A stretch of 64,000 nt of DNA from Vibrio tritonius (GCF_001547935.1 NZ_AP014636.1:186001-250000), one strand, 5' to 3'. Counted from the first letter of the stretch, positions 27,852-36,934 are shown. The notes: generated from the letters alone by a model not told the origin. A program made the numbers and translations.

Positions 27852-28904
27852 ATGGACAGTTTACAAGCACGAATCTCCTTACTTTTAGACCGTTGGCGCG
27901 CAGAGCGCCAACTGGGCTTTCGCCATTTTGCCAGTGGCAAACATGATCGCATCACTGATGTTGCAGGAGTGACTGTCGGTCACCACACCTTAAATGACGG
28001 TGAATGCCAAACGGGCGTCACGGCGATTTCACCCAAAGCGGCGGGTATTTATGCTGAGCCTTTACCGTGCGGTGTGGCGGTATTAAATGGGTTTGCCAAA
28101 CCTATCGGGCTGGTTCAAATCGAAGAACTTGGCCGCTTAGAAACTCCGATAGTGTTAACCAATACCCTCTGTGTTGGCCGAGCGTTTAGTGGCACAGTTC
28201 GCTATATGGTTGAGAAAAATCCGCAAATCGGTCGCACTTTACCCACGGTTAATCCTCTGGTGTTGGAGTGTAATGATGGTTACCTCAACGACATTCAGGC
28301 GCTAGCGATCACCGAAGAAATGGTGATGGACACTTTGAATCATACTGAGACAGAATTTGTTCGTGGCAGTGTTGGGGCTGGGCGCGGCATGAGCTGCTTT
28401 GCCTTAAAAGGCGGTATTGGTACCAGCTCTTGTGTAGTTCCTAGCCTTAATGCCACTCTAGGTGTGTTGGTACTTGCTAACTTTGGCGCCCTTAGTGCGC
28501 TTCAATTAGAAGGCATTCCAATGGGCGAAACGCTGCAAGCGCTGCTCAACACTTATAGCGAGCAACAGGATAAAGGCTCGATCATCATAGTGATGGCAAC
28601 CGATGCGCCGCTCGATGCGCGTCAATTGAAACGGGTGGCAAAACGTGCTGGGGCAGGGCTTGGACGTTTAGGCAGTTATTGGGGGCATGGCTCTGGTGAT
28701 ATTGCAGTCGCTTTTTCTACCCAGCCACAAAGTCAGAATATCGAGGATAGTGAATTGGACCCAATGTTGCGTGCCGCAGCCGAAGCGACTGAGCGCGCAG
28801 TTTTGGATGCCTTAATGCAAGCAACCCAAGTAACCGGATTTGCTGGACATCAACGTCCAGCGTTAAGTGATCTTTTGGACCAGTTAGTTGTTCAACGGAA
28901 TTAG
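27852..28904 (+). CDS. P1-family (DmpA-type) aminopeptidase
   Basis: 350 aa. DmpA/P1 family N-terminal-nucleophile hydrolase: RITDVAGVTVGHHTL at the start and GIGTSSCVVPSL near 195, where the chain is expected to be cut before the Ser/Thr nucleophile to form two subunits. ARGAGAGLGRLGSYWGHGSGDI-like residues (RLGSYWGHGSGDIAVAF) are also conserved. DmpA-type enzymes release D- or L-amino acids or beta-amino acids from peptide N-termini. No signal peptide, so it acts on imported peptides in the cytoplasm. It lies 45 nt after the permease and 21 nt before the M55 peptidase. Confidence 0.9.
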   Translation: MDSLQARISLLLDRWRAERQLGFRHFASGKHDRITDVAGVTVGHHTLNDGECQTGVTAISPKAAGIYAEPLPCGVAVLNGFAKPIGLVQIEELGRLETPIVLTNTLCVGRAFSGTVRYMVEKNPQIGRTLPTVNPLVLECNDGYLNDIQALAITEEMVMDTLNHTETEFVRGSVGAGRGMSCFALKGGIGTSSCVVPSLNATLGVLVLANFGALSALQLEGIPMGETLQALLNTYSEQQDKGSIIIVMATDAPLDARQLKRVAKRAGAGLGRLGSYWGHGSGDIAVAFSTQPQSQNIEDSELDPMLRAAAEATERAVLDALMQATQVTGFAGHQRPALSDLLDQLVVQRN

Positions 28905-28925
28905 CAATTAAGTGAAGGATGCATA

Positions 28926-29747
28926 ATGAGAATTTTTATTTCGGCCGATATTGAAGGCATAGCTGGTGTCGTAGCTTCGCAGCAGTGTCGCGCTGGCAAC
29001 GGTGAGTACGAACTTGCCCGTGCCCTGATGGAACAGGAAGTGAATGCAGCGATTGCTGGTGCGTTCGATGCGGGAGCTACTGAGGTGGTGGTGGCGGACA
29101 GTCACGGTCCTATGACCAACTTACGTGCCGATTACCTTGATCCTCGAGCGGAGCTGGTCTCCAGTAAACCTCGGCCATTTTCTATGGTCGAAGGCATTGA
29201 CCACCAACCTTTTGATGGTCTGTTTTTGATTGGTTACCACAGCGCGGCGGGTGAAAAAGGCGTGTTAGCCCATACCATCAACGGCTCCGCTTTCTATCGC
29301 GTCTGTGTTAATGGTCTGCCGATGGCTGAAGCCGATCTCTACACATCTTCTGCCTTAGAACATGGCGCTCCTTTGTTACTGGTATCGGGTGACGATCAAC
29401 TGCAAGGCTGGATTGCAAAACGTTATCCCGGCGTAAGCTATGCTTGTGTGAAACGCGCTATTTCCACTACTGCGGCTCAATCGCTCAGCCCTAAAGATGC
29501 GCAAGAAAAAATTCGCGCAGCGGCTTTTGATGCGGTAATAAATTGCACTAAAACTGAGCAACGCTTATTAACGCCACCTTATGTGTTGGAATTAAGTGCT
29601 ACAAAACCGGTGATGGCAGACCTGTTTGCTTTGATTCCTGGTGTGGAGCAATTGGATGCGCGTACGGTTACTTATACTGCCAATGATATGAAAACACTGA
29701 TTAGCTTATTGTGTGCATTTTCCTACCTAGGTACGACGCAAAGTTAA
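28926..29747 (+). CDS. M55 D-aminopeptidase (DppA-type)
   Basis: 273 aa. M55 family: the SxDxEG zinc motif is ISADIEGIAGV (residues 5-15), with further ligands in VADSHGPMTNL (near 60), LIGYHS (near 104) and HTINGSAF. Bacillus DppA, the family type, is a D-specific zinc aminopeptidase forming a decamer. It is the last gene of the operon. With the DmpA-type enzyme it would free D-amino acids from imported peptides, feeding D-Glu to DgcN/DgcA. Confidence 0.92.
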   Translation: MRIFISADIEGIAGVVASQQCRAGNGEYELARALMEQEVNAAIAGAFDAGATEVVVADSHGPMTNLRADYLDPRAELVSSKPRPFSMVEGIDHQPFDGLFLIGYHSAAGEKGVLAHTINGSAFYRVCVNGLPMAEADLYTSSALEHGAPLLLVSGDDQLQGWIAKRYPGVSYACVKRAISTTAAQSLSPKDAQEKIRAAAFDAVINCTKTEQRLLTPPYVLELSATKPVMADLFALIPGVEQLDARTVTYTANDMKTLISLLCAFSYLGTTQS

Positions 29748-30104
29748 GTTAGTTCGACGTAAAACTAAAGTGTGAGTTGATATGCAATTTGGTGCAATTT
29801 AACGCCATTTTGCATAAATGTAACAACCAAGCCGTAAAAAGTTAAATTGTAATTTATATGTTAAATTTTGTTTTGTGAGCTTAGTTAGCAGCGAATTTTC
29901 TATGAAGAATAATAGGTTGTTTACCCCTTTTGTGTAACATTCCGTTAACGTGTTGTTGTTTTGAGCGGTTTTGTAAAAAATTGTCACAATTCCCTTTCTG
30001 CTAACGATTGAAAATAGTTTTTTACGGGCGACAATACCCCTGTCTTGGGCATGGATAGCAAGATTCTCACTCACTGGATCGAGCTGTCTTTTGGGGGGCA
30101 AGCT
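29748..30104. other. Intergenic region after the D-peptide operon
   Basis: AT-rich, 357 nt. TATGCAA (29781-29787) and TTGCATA (29810-29816) are inverted arms with a 22-nt centre, a possible weak terminator or operator. Otherwise I see nothing clear; the promoter of the next gene should be here. Confidence 0.3.
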
Positions 30105-30467
30105 ATGAAACTTTTATTGGTCTTGATGACATCAGTGTCGGCGGGCGTTGCGTCAGGGGATCATTTCCACTCTTTTTTACTGGGGTTAGGTGTTGCGACT
30201 TTGGCAGTAGGTTGCTGCCACTGGTTTGCATTTCGTAGCAGTAAATTTCCAGAGTTAGCACTCTTTTTGCTGATTTGCGGCTTGTTAGCGAAAATTGCCA
30301 TCACAGTTGTAGGAGTGATGTGGGGACTCTCACACGACCTAATTACCTCCCCATTGGTATTTGCTTTGTCTTATCTATTCTTTTCTATCGTGGCAACTTA
30401 CGTATGGTTCCGATACCAAGAGTACTTACTAACGATTAAGCAAAAGGTGCGGGAAAAGCTGGCATAA
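30105..30467 (+). CDS. Small four-helix inner-membrane protein, unknown
   Basis: 120 aa from the ATG at 30105 (MKLLLVLMTSVSAG), preceded by a G-rich stretch; the frame stays open 20 codons further up. Four hydrophobic helices are separated by short loops, with a basic C-terminal tail (IKQKVREKLA) in the cytoplasm. The layout resembles subunit-I-like or small transporter-accessory proteins, but I see no diagnostic motif and make no functional claim. It is a single gene ending at a perfect terminator. Confidence 0.65.
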   Translation: MKLLLVLMTSVSAGVASGDHFHSFLLGLGVATLAVGCCHWFAFRSSKFPELALFLLICGLLAKIAITVVGVMWGLSHDLITSPLVFALSYLFFSIVATYVWFRYQEYLLTIKQKVREKLA

Positions 30468-30500
30468 CCATCACCACCATACTCCTAAATAAACCACGTA

Positions 30501-30532
30501 AATGGCTCCGTTGTTCACGGAGCCATTTTTGT
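30501..30532 (+). terminator. Intrinsic terminator
   Basis: AATGGCTCCGT (30501-30511) pairs perfectly with ACGGAGCCATT (30517-30527), followed by TTT. Strong. Confidence 0.85.
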
Positions 30533-30563
30533 TTGCGTCTGTTTTGACTGACATTTACCCATT

Positions 30564-30587
30564 TATACCCAAGTAACCTCAAGATGC
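30564..30587. repeat. Vibrio intergenic repeat copy
   Basis: TATACCCAAGTAACCTCAAG and the next bases ATGC are the fullest copy of the repeat in this window. It sits 2 nt from the 3' end of the minus-strand hydrolase gene. Confidence 0.6.
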
Positions 30588-30589
30588 AA

Positions 30590-31777
30590 TTACTGTTTGA
30601 CTTGAAATTGTTTATCAAGCCAGTTGAAGGCAGCTTCTTGCATGTCTTGGGTAAAAATGTGCGATTTTTCCGGCCAAACCTTAGTTACTAATTTATTATC
30701 GGCCTTATTGGCTTGCCAGATACTGTGTAATTTACCAAACGCTTCTTTAACCGCGGTAACTGGGAAGAGTGGGTCTTTTCCTCCGGCAAACACTAGCATA
30801 GGTTTTGGTGCGGCAAGTCCGGCTACATCTGGGTAATCGAGATAGCGTGCGATGTATGGATGCAGCATGGTAAATGATGACTGTCCTTTAAGTTGGTTAT
30901 TGCCCGGAACCATGAGCCCCTTCATTGTTCCCATCCAACAATCTACGATGCTGGCTTTGATGTCTGGCGAAAGCGCAGCGACTTGCCATGAACGAAATGC
31001 CCCCATGGAAAAACCGATTGAAGCGACCCGTTGTTTATCTACGTTGGGTAAGTGGGCTAAAAATTTTGCCGCACGCAGATCATCAAGAGCGATAACACCG
31101 GCAAACGAGCTGCCTAGATTAAATAAATTGGATGCTAACGCTTGTTGTGAATCGGTTTTAAAACCAGCAACAGAACGATCTCCCCAGCCTAATGCATCTA
31201 TAGACAGCACAACATAACCGCGTTTGGCTAACTCATCCCCGGGGAAACGGTCGGTGAAGTATTTGTGTGCCCACTGTTTTGATGAGGCTAAGCGTGCATC
31301 GTCGTTCCATGTTTCAACGAATTTCTCCTTGCCTATATCGAAGCGAGCACCATGGTCATGTAAAAAGAGTGCGGCGGGGAATGGACCTTTTCCCTTTGGA
31401 GTGAGCAGTAATGCCATGACGCGACTTTCATTACTGATGTTAAATACCACCTTTTGTGCGAGGTAACTTCCGCGATCGATTTGGTCAATCACCACTGGGT
31501 TGAATGGGGTGTTATCGGAGTAGGGCAGAATAATGTCTTGCGCCTTAGCAAACGCTTTTTTATGCCAAACCGCTGGATCCATACCTTTATGCCACGCCAG
31601 AGCAAAAGGCATGCGGTGATCTTTCAGTTTTTGGTAAAACAGTGGAAAGCTGCGGTCTGGTGAGTCGATTTCTTGGTGAACATAGTCTTTGCCTGTAGCG
31701 CCCTGACTGGCCGCATTAGAGATAGGACTGAGCAGGCAGAATGTACTGCTAAGCAGTATGCAGAGGAGTTTCTTCAT
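30590..31777 (-). CDS. Secreted alpha/beta hydrolase (dienelactone-hydrolase-like)
   Basis: 395 aa from the ATG at 31777 (MKKLLCILLSSTFCLLSPIS) behind AAGGATCACGAG; the 14-codon upstream extension is not needed. The signal peptide ends near SNA. Alpha/beta-hydrolase fold: the nucleophile elbow GFSMGAF (Ser near 250), acid Asp in FAGGKDPLFP (near 335) and His in EKSHIF (near 380). An FLHDHGARFD segment forms the oxyanion region. It resembles acetyl-xylan-esterase or dienelactone-hydrolase-like enzymes of polysaccharide-degrading bacteria. The substrate is not readable. It is a single gene. Confidence 0.82.
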   Translation of the reverse strand: MKKLLCILLSSTFCLLSPISNAASQGATGKDYVHQEIDSPDRSFPLFYQKLKDHRMPFALAWHKGMDPAVWHKKAFAKAQDIILPYSDNTPFNPVVIDQIDRGSYLAQKVVFNISNESRVMALLLTPKGKGPFPAALFLHDHGARFDIGKEKFVETWNDDARLASSKQWAHKYFTDRFPGDELAKRGYVVLSIDALGWGDRSVAGFKTDSQQALASNLFNLGSSFAGVIALDDLRAAKFLAHLPNVDKQRVASIGFSMGAFRSWQVAALSPDIKASIVDCWMGTMKGLMVPGNNQLKGQSSFTMLHPYIARYLDYPDVAGLAAPKPMLVFAGGKDPLFPVTAVKEAFGKLHSIWQANKADNKLVTKVWPEKSHIFTQDMQEAAFNWLDKQFQVKQ

Positions 31778-32056
31778 CTCGTGATCCTTGTTATAGAGAT
31801 TGTGTAGGGTTAGGCACAATAAATTAAAATATGAAACGATGTTTTAATTTACATTTTGAGGTGAGGATAGTGAGTTAGAAAGATCACAATTGTTTATTTT
31901 TTCTACGGTTAGCCGTTGGTTTACGACTTTAGTGCTAACGACAGCAAGGCGATCTAAATCTATGCTTAGAGGGTAAAAGTGATATCGAACAGAGATTGAA
32001 GTTATACGCTATCGAGTTTCGTAACTCACCACGCTTGTGAATCTAAGGATGGAATT

Positions 32057-32302
32057 ATGGCGATCACGTTATTTTGGTTGGAAAAAGGCATTCTGCTCTT
32101 AGGTATTCTATGTTTATTAACAGGTATCTTGCAGTATGGACGGCGTAGTCATGACTGGAAAGGTGTGATAACCATGTTCTACAAGCGGGTGCCGCTCTCT
32201 GTGACGGAATTTAAATGGTATCGAAGTGGCATTGCTTTTGTGTTAATTGCCGTGGTGTTGAAAGTGTTGCTTTTCACCCTTTGGCCCCATCAAGTGGTCT
32301 AA
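32057..32302 (+). CDS. Small two-helix membrane protein, unknown
   Basis: 81 aa. A hydrophobic helix lies at about residues 8-27 and another at about 60-77, joined by a basic loop (YGRRSHDWKGV ... YKRVPLSV). ATG follows AAGGATGGAATT, a usable ribosome site. I do not recognise the family; small Vibrio membrane proteins of this type are common. It stands alone, 98 nt before the response regulator and without an obvious terminator between, so co-transcription is possible. Confidence 0.6.
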   Translation: MAITLFWLEKGILLLGILCLLTGILQYGRRSHDWKGVITMFYKRVPLSVTEFKWYRSGIAFVLIAVVLKVLLFTLWPHQVV

Positions 32303-32400
32303 CAAGTGATTGATTTATAAAATATTACATATTGTCGTCTGCCGTCTTAAACGATTTAGGTATACAATTTATTAACTTATCAGAATAGAAGGGTGGTGGC

Positions 32401-33405
32401 ATGTCGTTCCCCGTACTTATCTGTGATGACTCTGCTTTAGTTCGCAAGCAGATGGCGCGCTCTTTGCCTGCGTCTTTAAATGCAGATATCAGTTTTGCTG
32501 TGCATGGCTTAGATGCGCTAGCTCAGCTTGAACAAACTGAGTTTAAATTGATGTTTCTTGACCTTACCATGCCCGAGTTGGATGGCTATGGCACGCTTGA
32601 AGAGATGCAAAAACGCGGCATGAGCACACCCGTAGTTGTCGTTTCAGGTGATATCCAACCTAAAGCGAAAGAACGTGTACTAGGGCTCGGAGCGAAAGCC
32701 TTTATTCAAAAACCAATGGATAAAGCGACGCTCAATTTGGTACTGAAAGATATCGTTGAGGCGCCTGCCCAGCCTAAGCTCGTCACGCCGGTTTCCATTG
32801 ATTTACCCGTGCTCAAACGCCGCGATATTTACATGGAAGTTGCCAACGTGTCTATGGGGCGTGCCGCTGATGCACTCGCTCGTCATTTTGATGTGTTTGT
32901 TAATCTACCTTTACCAAACGTCAATATCTTTGAAGTCAGTGAGCTGCATATGGCTCTGCGCGATATTGCCGACAATGATCAGGTCTCTGGTGTTTGTCAG
33001 GGGTTTAGTGGTGAAGGTATTGCTGGAGAGGCTTTAGTTTTACTCAGTGATTCCAGTGTGTCTGATCTGAAAAAATTGATGAAAGTACCAGCAGACAGTG
33101 AGGAGCTGGAAGAGCTTGAGCTGTTGATGGATGTATCGAATATTTTGGTCGGCTCTTTTTTGAATGGGTTAGGCCAACAGGCGGAAGTCCGATTTTTCCA
33201 AAGCTCTCCGGTTTTGCTCGGACAGCACATCTCGATTGAATCGGTAATCTGTAACACATCCGGATCTTTTCATAAAACCATGACATTTGAAGTGAGTTAC
33301 ACCATTGAAGGCACGTCGATTCGTTGTGATTTATTGTTTATGTTTGTTGATGAGTCGCTCCCATTACTCGACAACAAACTCTCCTATTTGATGGAGGATT
33401 TCTAA
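32401..33405 (+). CDS. Response regulator with CheC/CheX-like phosphatase domain
   Basis: 334 aa. The REC domain (1-120) has the acidic pair DD at 9-10, phospho-acceptor Asp near 57 (LMFLDLTMPELDG), Thr/Ser in VVVSGD and Lys in FIQKPMD. After a linker comes a CheC-like domain (about 135-334) with two active-site-like helices: EVANVSMGRAADAL (E-x-x-N) and MDVSNILVGSFLNGL (D-x-x-N). CheC-type proteins dephosphorylate CheY-P, so a REC-CheC fusion may reset its own or another REC. Its stop overlaps the start of the PAS gene by one base. Confidence 0.87.
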   Translation: MSFPVLICDDSALVRKQMARSLPASLNADISFAVHGLDALAQLEQTEFKLMFLDLTMPELDGYGTLEEMQKRGMSTPVVVVSGDIQPKAKERVLGLGAKAFIQKPMDKATLNLVLKDIVEAPAQPKLVTPVSIDLPVLKRRDIYMEVANVSMGRAADALARHFDVFVNLPLPNVNIFEVSELHMALRDIADNDQVSGVCQGFSGEGIAGEALVLLSDSSVSDLKKLMKVPADSEELEELELLMDVSNILVGSFLNGLGQQAEVRFFQSSPVLLGQHISIESVICNTSGSFHKTMTFEVSYTIEGTSIRCDLLFMFVDESLPLLDNKLSYLMEDF

Positions 33406-33845
33406 TGCTGACACTGCCTGCTGAATTTGAGCAGTTCCATTGGATGGTCGACATGGTACAAAATGTCGATATGGGACTGATCGTTTTGGATCGTGAATAC
33501 AAGATTCAGGTGTGGAACGGTTTTATGACCCATCATAGCGGCAAGCAAGCCCATGATGTGATAGGCAAAACCCTGTTTGAAATTTTTCCAGAAATTCCCC
33601 AAGAGTGGTTTAAATTGAAAACTAAACCTGTGTATGACTTGGGATGTCGTAGTTTCATTACGTGGCAGCAGCGACCATTCCTCTTTAAATGTCGCAACGT
33701 ACGCCCTGTGACACAACAAGCAGAATTTATGTATCAAAACATCACACTTAACCCAATGCGAACGCCAACTGGGGTAGTCAGCTCGATGTTCTTATCGATA
33801 CAAGACGCAACCTCGGAAGCGCTCATCTCTCTTCAATCTCGATAA
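33405..33845 (+). CDS. Stand-alone PAS-domain protein
   Basis: 146 aa, one PAS fold: VQNVDMGLIVLDREYKIQVW at the start, then the GKTLFEIFPEI segment typical of PAS helix C, and beta strands ending in MFLSIQDATSEA. There is no kinase, GGDEF or HTH output, so it is a sensor or adaptor. ATG overlaps the REC-CheC stop (TAATG), so the two are translationally coupled and likely work together, the PAS protein perhaps feeding a kinase elsewhere. It ends at a good terminator. Confidence 0.85.
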   Translation: MLTLPAEFEQFHWMVDMVQNVDMGLIVLDREYKIQVWNGFMTHHSGKQAHDVIGKTLFEIFPEIPQEWFKLKTKPVYDLGCRSFITWQQRPFLFKCRNVRPVTQQAEFMYQNITLNPMRTPTGVVSSMFLSIQDATSEALISLQSR

Positions 33846-33855
33846 AGTGATATAT

Positions 33856-33882
33856 AAGCCAAGGAAAATCTTGGCTTTTTTT
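33856..33882 (+). terminator. Intrinsic terminator
   Basis: AAGCCAAG (33856-33863) pairs with CTTGGCTT (33870-33877), followed by a long T-run. It ends the REC-CheC/PAS operon. Confidence 0.85.
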
Positions 33883-33922
33883 GTACACTAGAGTCAGGCT
33901 TTTTCGACAATAGGGTAAGCAT

Positions 33923-35392
33923 ATGCCACTGCCAAATTCGTTCTACACTGCGCAACAAGTTAAACAAGGTGAGGTCCAAGCTGCAAAAGCAAAGGGCCTT
34001 GAAATGTTCAGTTTAATGGAAAGAGCGGGACAAGCGGTCTTTACCATTGCACTGGCGCAATATCCTTCTGCTCATCACTGGTTAGTGTGCTGTGGCGGTG
34101 GCAATAACGGCGGTGATGGCTATATTGCTGCTTGTTTAGCTAAGTCGATGGGGCATCAAGTCACCGTTTGGCAAATTGGCGACCCTGAAAAGTTAAAAGG
34201 GGACGCGCTCACTGCTTATTACCATTGGTTGGACCATGGCGGCGATGTTTACCCTATTGATGATCGAATCCCCCGAGATGTTGACTTGATTTTGGATGGG
34301 TTAATGGGCACTGGGCTAAACGGTCCGGTACGCGAGCCAGTAAGCGATGTGATCGATACCATAAATCAAAGTGGTAAGCCGGTTGTCGCTATTGATATTC
34401 CCTCTGGTTTGAGTGCTGATACCGGGGCGGTTCTTGGTAAAGCGGTACGCGCTCAACATACCATCAGTTTTATTGGACTCAAGCAAGGTTTAGTAACGGG
34501 CGAAGCTCGCAATTACGTCGGTAAGCTTCACTTTGCGGGATTGGGAGTATCGGAAAGCTTTGATGAACAGAATATCCCCACGTTAAAAGCGATAGATAGC
34601 CGTGTAATGAAGTTATTCTTGCCACGTCGTGCTGCCAGTTCTCATAAAGGTAACCATGGCAAAGCATTGCTCATTGGGGGGAACGCAGGGATGGGCGGTG
34701 CGATGATGCTATCTGCTCAAGCCTGCAGCCGAGTAGGGTGTGGCCTAACTGCCGCTCTTGTGCATCCGGAGAATACGACGGCAATGTTGATCTCCGCGCC
34801 AGAAGTCATGTGTGCCGGGTGGGATGATGAGCGACTAGCTCAACGCTTAGATTGGTCGGTAGTGATTGGCCTTGGCCCCGGACTGGGGCGAGACGAGCAG
34901 AGCCAGCACCTATTTGATGTCGTGACAAAGAGTGACAAGCCCAAGGTCGTAGATGCCGATGCCTTGTTTTTGTTAGCTCATTCACCTAATTATGATGACA
35001 AACGTATTCTTACTCCACACTCAGCAGAAGCGGCTCGTCTGCTCGGTGCGAGTGTTGATTTGGTGGAAGCGGATCGCTTTAAAGCCGTGACAGCACTACA
35101 GCAAAAATATGGCGGCGTTGTCGTATTAAAAGGAGCTGGAACTCTGGTGTGTGATGGTAATGAAACGTTTGTTTGTCTAGCAGGCAATCCAGGGATGGCG
35201 ACAGGTGGCATGGGGGATGTGCTTACTGGTGTTATCACATCATTGCTTGCGCAGGGGTTGACTCTGTTTAATGCAGCTAAGGCCGGCGTTTTGATTCACA
35301 GCCAAGCGGCTGACAAAGATGCTGAGCTAAAAGGTGAGCGAGGTTTACTGGCAAGCGACCTTCTGCCGCACTTGAGAACGTTGGTAAATTAG
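33923..35392 (+). CDS. nnr: Bifunctional NAD(P)HX epimerase/dehydratase (YjeF/Nnr)
   Basis: 489 aa, normal for the fused enzyme. The N-terminal NnrE domain (about 1-215) has CCGGGNNGGDGYIAA and VVAIDIPSGL. The C-terminal NnrD domain (about 225-489) is ribokinase-like: HKGNHGKALLIGGNAGMGGA, HSAEAARLLG, and the ATP site NPGMATGGMGDVLTG. It repairs hydrated NADH/NADPH with ATP or ADP. In many gammaproteobacteria it is followed by tsaE; here it is alone. The 467-nt gap after it leads to guaC. Confidence 0.95.
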   Translation: MPLPNSFYTAQQVKQGEVQAAKAKGLEMFSLMERAGQAVFTIALAQYPSAHHWLVCCGGGNNGGDGYIAACLAKSMGHQVTVWQIGDPEKLKGDALTAYYHWLDHGGDVYPIDDRIPRDVDLILDGLMGTGLNGPVREPVSDVIDTINQSGKPVVAIDIPSGLSADTGAVLGKAVRAQHTISFIGLKQGLVTGEARNYVGKLHFAGLGVSESFDEQNIPTLKAIDSRVMKLFLPRRAASSHKGNHGKALLIGGNAGMGGAMMLSAQACSRVGCGLTAALVHPENTTAMLISAPEVMCAGWDDERLAQRLDWSVVIGLGPGLGRDEQSQHLFDVVTKSDKPKVVDADALFLLAHSPNYDDKRILTPHSAEAARLLGASVDLVEADRFKAVTALQQKYGGVVVLKGAGTLVCDGNETFVCLAGNPGMATGGMGDVLTGVITSLLAQGLTLFNAAKAGVLIHSQAADKDAELKGERGLLASDLLPHLRTLVN

Positions 35393-35708
35393 TTGCATAT
35401 TTAACTGGCAACGTCGCGGCTGTTTCCTTTCAATCAAGTATGTAATGGGGCTGATTGGAACGAGATTCGCCAATAAATCGCCTGTTGAAAGTGACAATTA
35501 GGTGTCGATAAAGAGTGATTTTCATCACAATTTTTACTTCAGTCAAGAGTATGCTTAAACAGTTGTGCGTAGTTCAGGAAATGCTAAAGGCGATTCGATT
35601 AGTTTAATTCTTTGATTTATATAAATTAATCATAAGGATTAACTAAGTAGTGATGCGAGGATATGGAATCTTCGTGATGGTATCACAAAAAAAATACAAA
35701 TATCAGAC

Positions 35709-35736
35709 TTGCCGGAAAAAAAACGCAGCCTATAAT
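35709..35736 (+). promoter_or_regulatory. Sigma-70 promoter before guaC
   Basis: TTGCCG (35709-35714) and a perfect TATAAT (35731-35736) are 16 bp apart. Transcription should begin near 35743, at the foot of the hairpin described next. The rest of the 35393-35859 gap is AT-rich and shows no gene. Confidence 0.65.
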
Positions 35737-35740
35737 GCTG

Positions 35741-35775
35741 AAAACCGGAGCGTCTGCCAACGCTCCGGTTTTTTT
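35741..35775 (+). terminator. Terminator at the very 5' end of the guaC transcript
   Basis: AAAACCGGAGCGT (35741-35753) pairs perfectly with ACGCTCCGGTTTT (35760-35772), followed by T's to 35775. With the promoter just upstream, most transcripts would end after about 30-35 nt unless there is antitermination. guaC begins 85 nt further on. A second promoter downstream of the hairpin was not evident. Confidence 0.75.
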
Positions 35776-35859
35776 GTGTCCGAAATGTTCTGATGTCTGC
35801 CAACATTGGAACTACGCACCACGCGAGACACAACAGTGAATCAGACTAGGAAAAGCATA

Positions 35860-36903
35860 ATGCGTATCGAACAAGAACTTAAGTTAGGTTTTAAAGATGT
35901 ATTGTTTCGCCCGAAACGTTCAACCCTTAAAAGCCGTTCCCAAGTAAATTTAACCCGCGAGTTTACATTCAAGCACAGCGGTCGTCAATGGTCTGGTGTA
36001 CCTATTATTGCAGCAAACATGGATTCAGTAGGTAGTTTCGCTATGGCGAAGGCACTTGCTAAGCACGGAGTGATGACAGCAGTACACAAACACTACTCAG
36101 TTGAAGACTGGGCTGAGTTTGTAAAATCTAGTGATAACAATACCTTAAATAAAGTAATGGTATCAACGGGTACATCGGACGCTGATTTTGAAAAAACCAA
36201 AGAGATCCTAGCATTAAGCGATGAAATTATTTTCATCTGTATCGATATTGCCAACGGGTACTCAGAGCATTTAGTGGATTACGTAGAACGTGTACGTGCC
36301 CAATTCCCCGATAAAGTCATTTCTGCAGGTAACGTTGTGACTGGCGATATGGTGGAAGAACTTATCCTTGCTGGTGCAGATATTGTAAAAGTGGGTATTG
36401 GCCCTGGTTCTGTGTGTACCACTCGCGTAAAAACAGGCGTTGGTTACCCGCAACTTTCAGCCATTATTGAATGTGCTGATGCAGCACATGGCCTTGGTGG
36501 TCGTATTGTCGGTGACGGTGGCTGCACCTGCCCTGGCGACGTCTCAAAAGCGTTTGGTGGCGGTGCCGATTTCGTGATGTTGGGTGGCATGCTAGCGGCT
36601 CATGAGGAGTCAGGCGGTGAGCTTATCCAACAAAATGGCGAAACGTTTATGAAGTTCTACGGCATGTCTTCACAAAGCGCGATGGACAAGCACTCCGGCG
36701 GCGTTGCAAAATACCGCGCAGCGGAAGGAAAAACCGTACTATTGCCATACAAAGGCCCAGTAGAACACTCCATCCAAGACATCCTTGGCGGCGTACGCTC
36801 AACCTGCACCTACGTAGGCGCAGCGCAGCTTAAAGAGCTAACTAAGCGCACCACTTTTATCCGCGTACAAGAGCAAGAAAACAACGTGTACGGGAAAGAG
36901 TAA
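35860..36903 (+). CDS. guaC: GMP reductase
   Basis: 347 aa from the ATG at 35860 ([15 protein letters not shown]) behind AGGAAAAGC; the frame is open further up but this is the family start. IMPDH/GMPR TIM barrel: [11 protein letters not shown], the catalytic loop [13 protein letters not shown] with the nucleophilic Cys, and [30 protein letters not shown]. It reduces GMP to IMP with NADPH. Its 3' end is the boundary of the accessory island; the region downstream of guaC is a known attachment site for Tn7-like CRISPR-associated transposons. Confidence 0.97.
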   Translation: MRIEQELKLGFKDVLFRPKRSTLKSRSQVNLTREFTFKHSGRQWSGVPIIAANMDSVGSFAMAKALAKHGVMTAVHKHYSVEDWAEFVKSSDNNTLNKVMVSTGTSDADFEKTKEILALSDEIIFICIDIANGYSEHLVDYVERVRAQFPDKVISAGNVVTGDMVEELILAGADIVKVGIGPGSVCTTRVKTGVGYPQLSAIIECADAAHGLGGRIVGDGGCTCPGDVSKAFGGGADFVMLGGMLAAHEESGGELIQQNGETFMKFYGMSSQSAMDKHSGGVAKYRAAEGKTVLLPYKGPVEHSIQDILGGVRSTCTYVGAAQLKELTKRTTFIRVQEQENNVYGKE

Positions 36904-36934
36904 CACCGCAATACTTCGGAAAAATCGAACGATT

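Noticed and set aside
30852..31466. Plus-strand frames opposite the alpha/beta hydrolase
   Set aside because: The opposite strand encodes a complete signal-peptide hydrolase with its catalytic triad; the plus frames have atypical composition.
35393..35859. Purine riboswitch in the guaC leader
   Set aside because: Only about 35 nt lie between the predicted start and the terminator, too short for a known purine aptamer; no three-way junction elements were seen.
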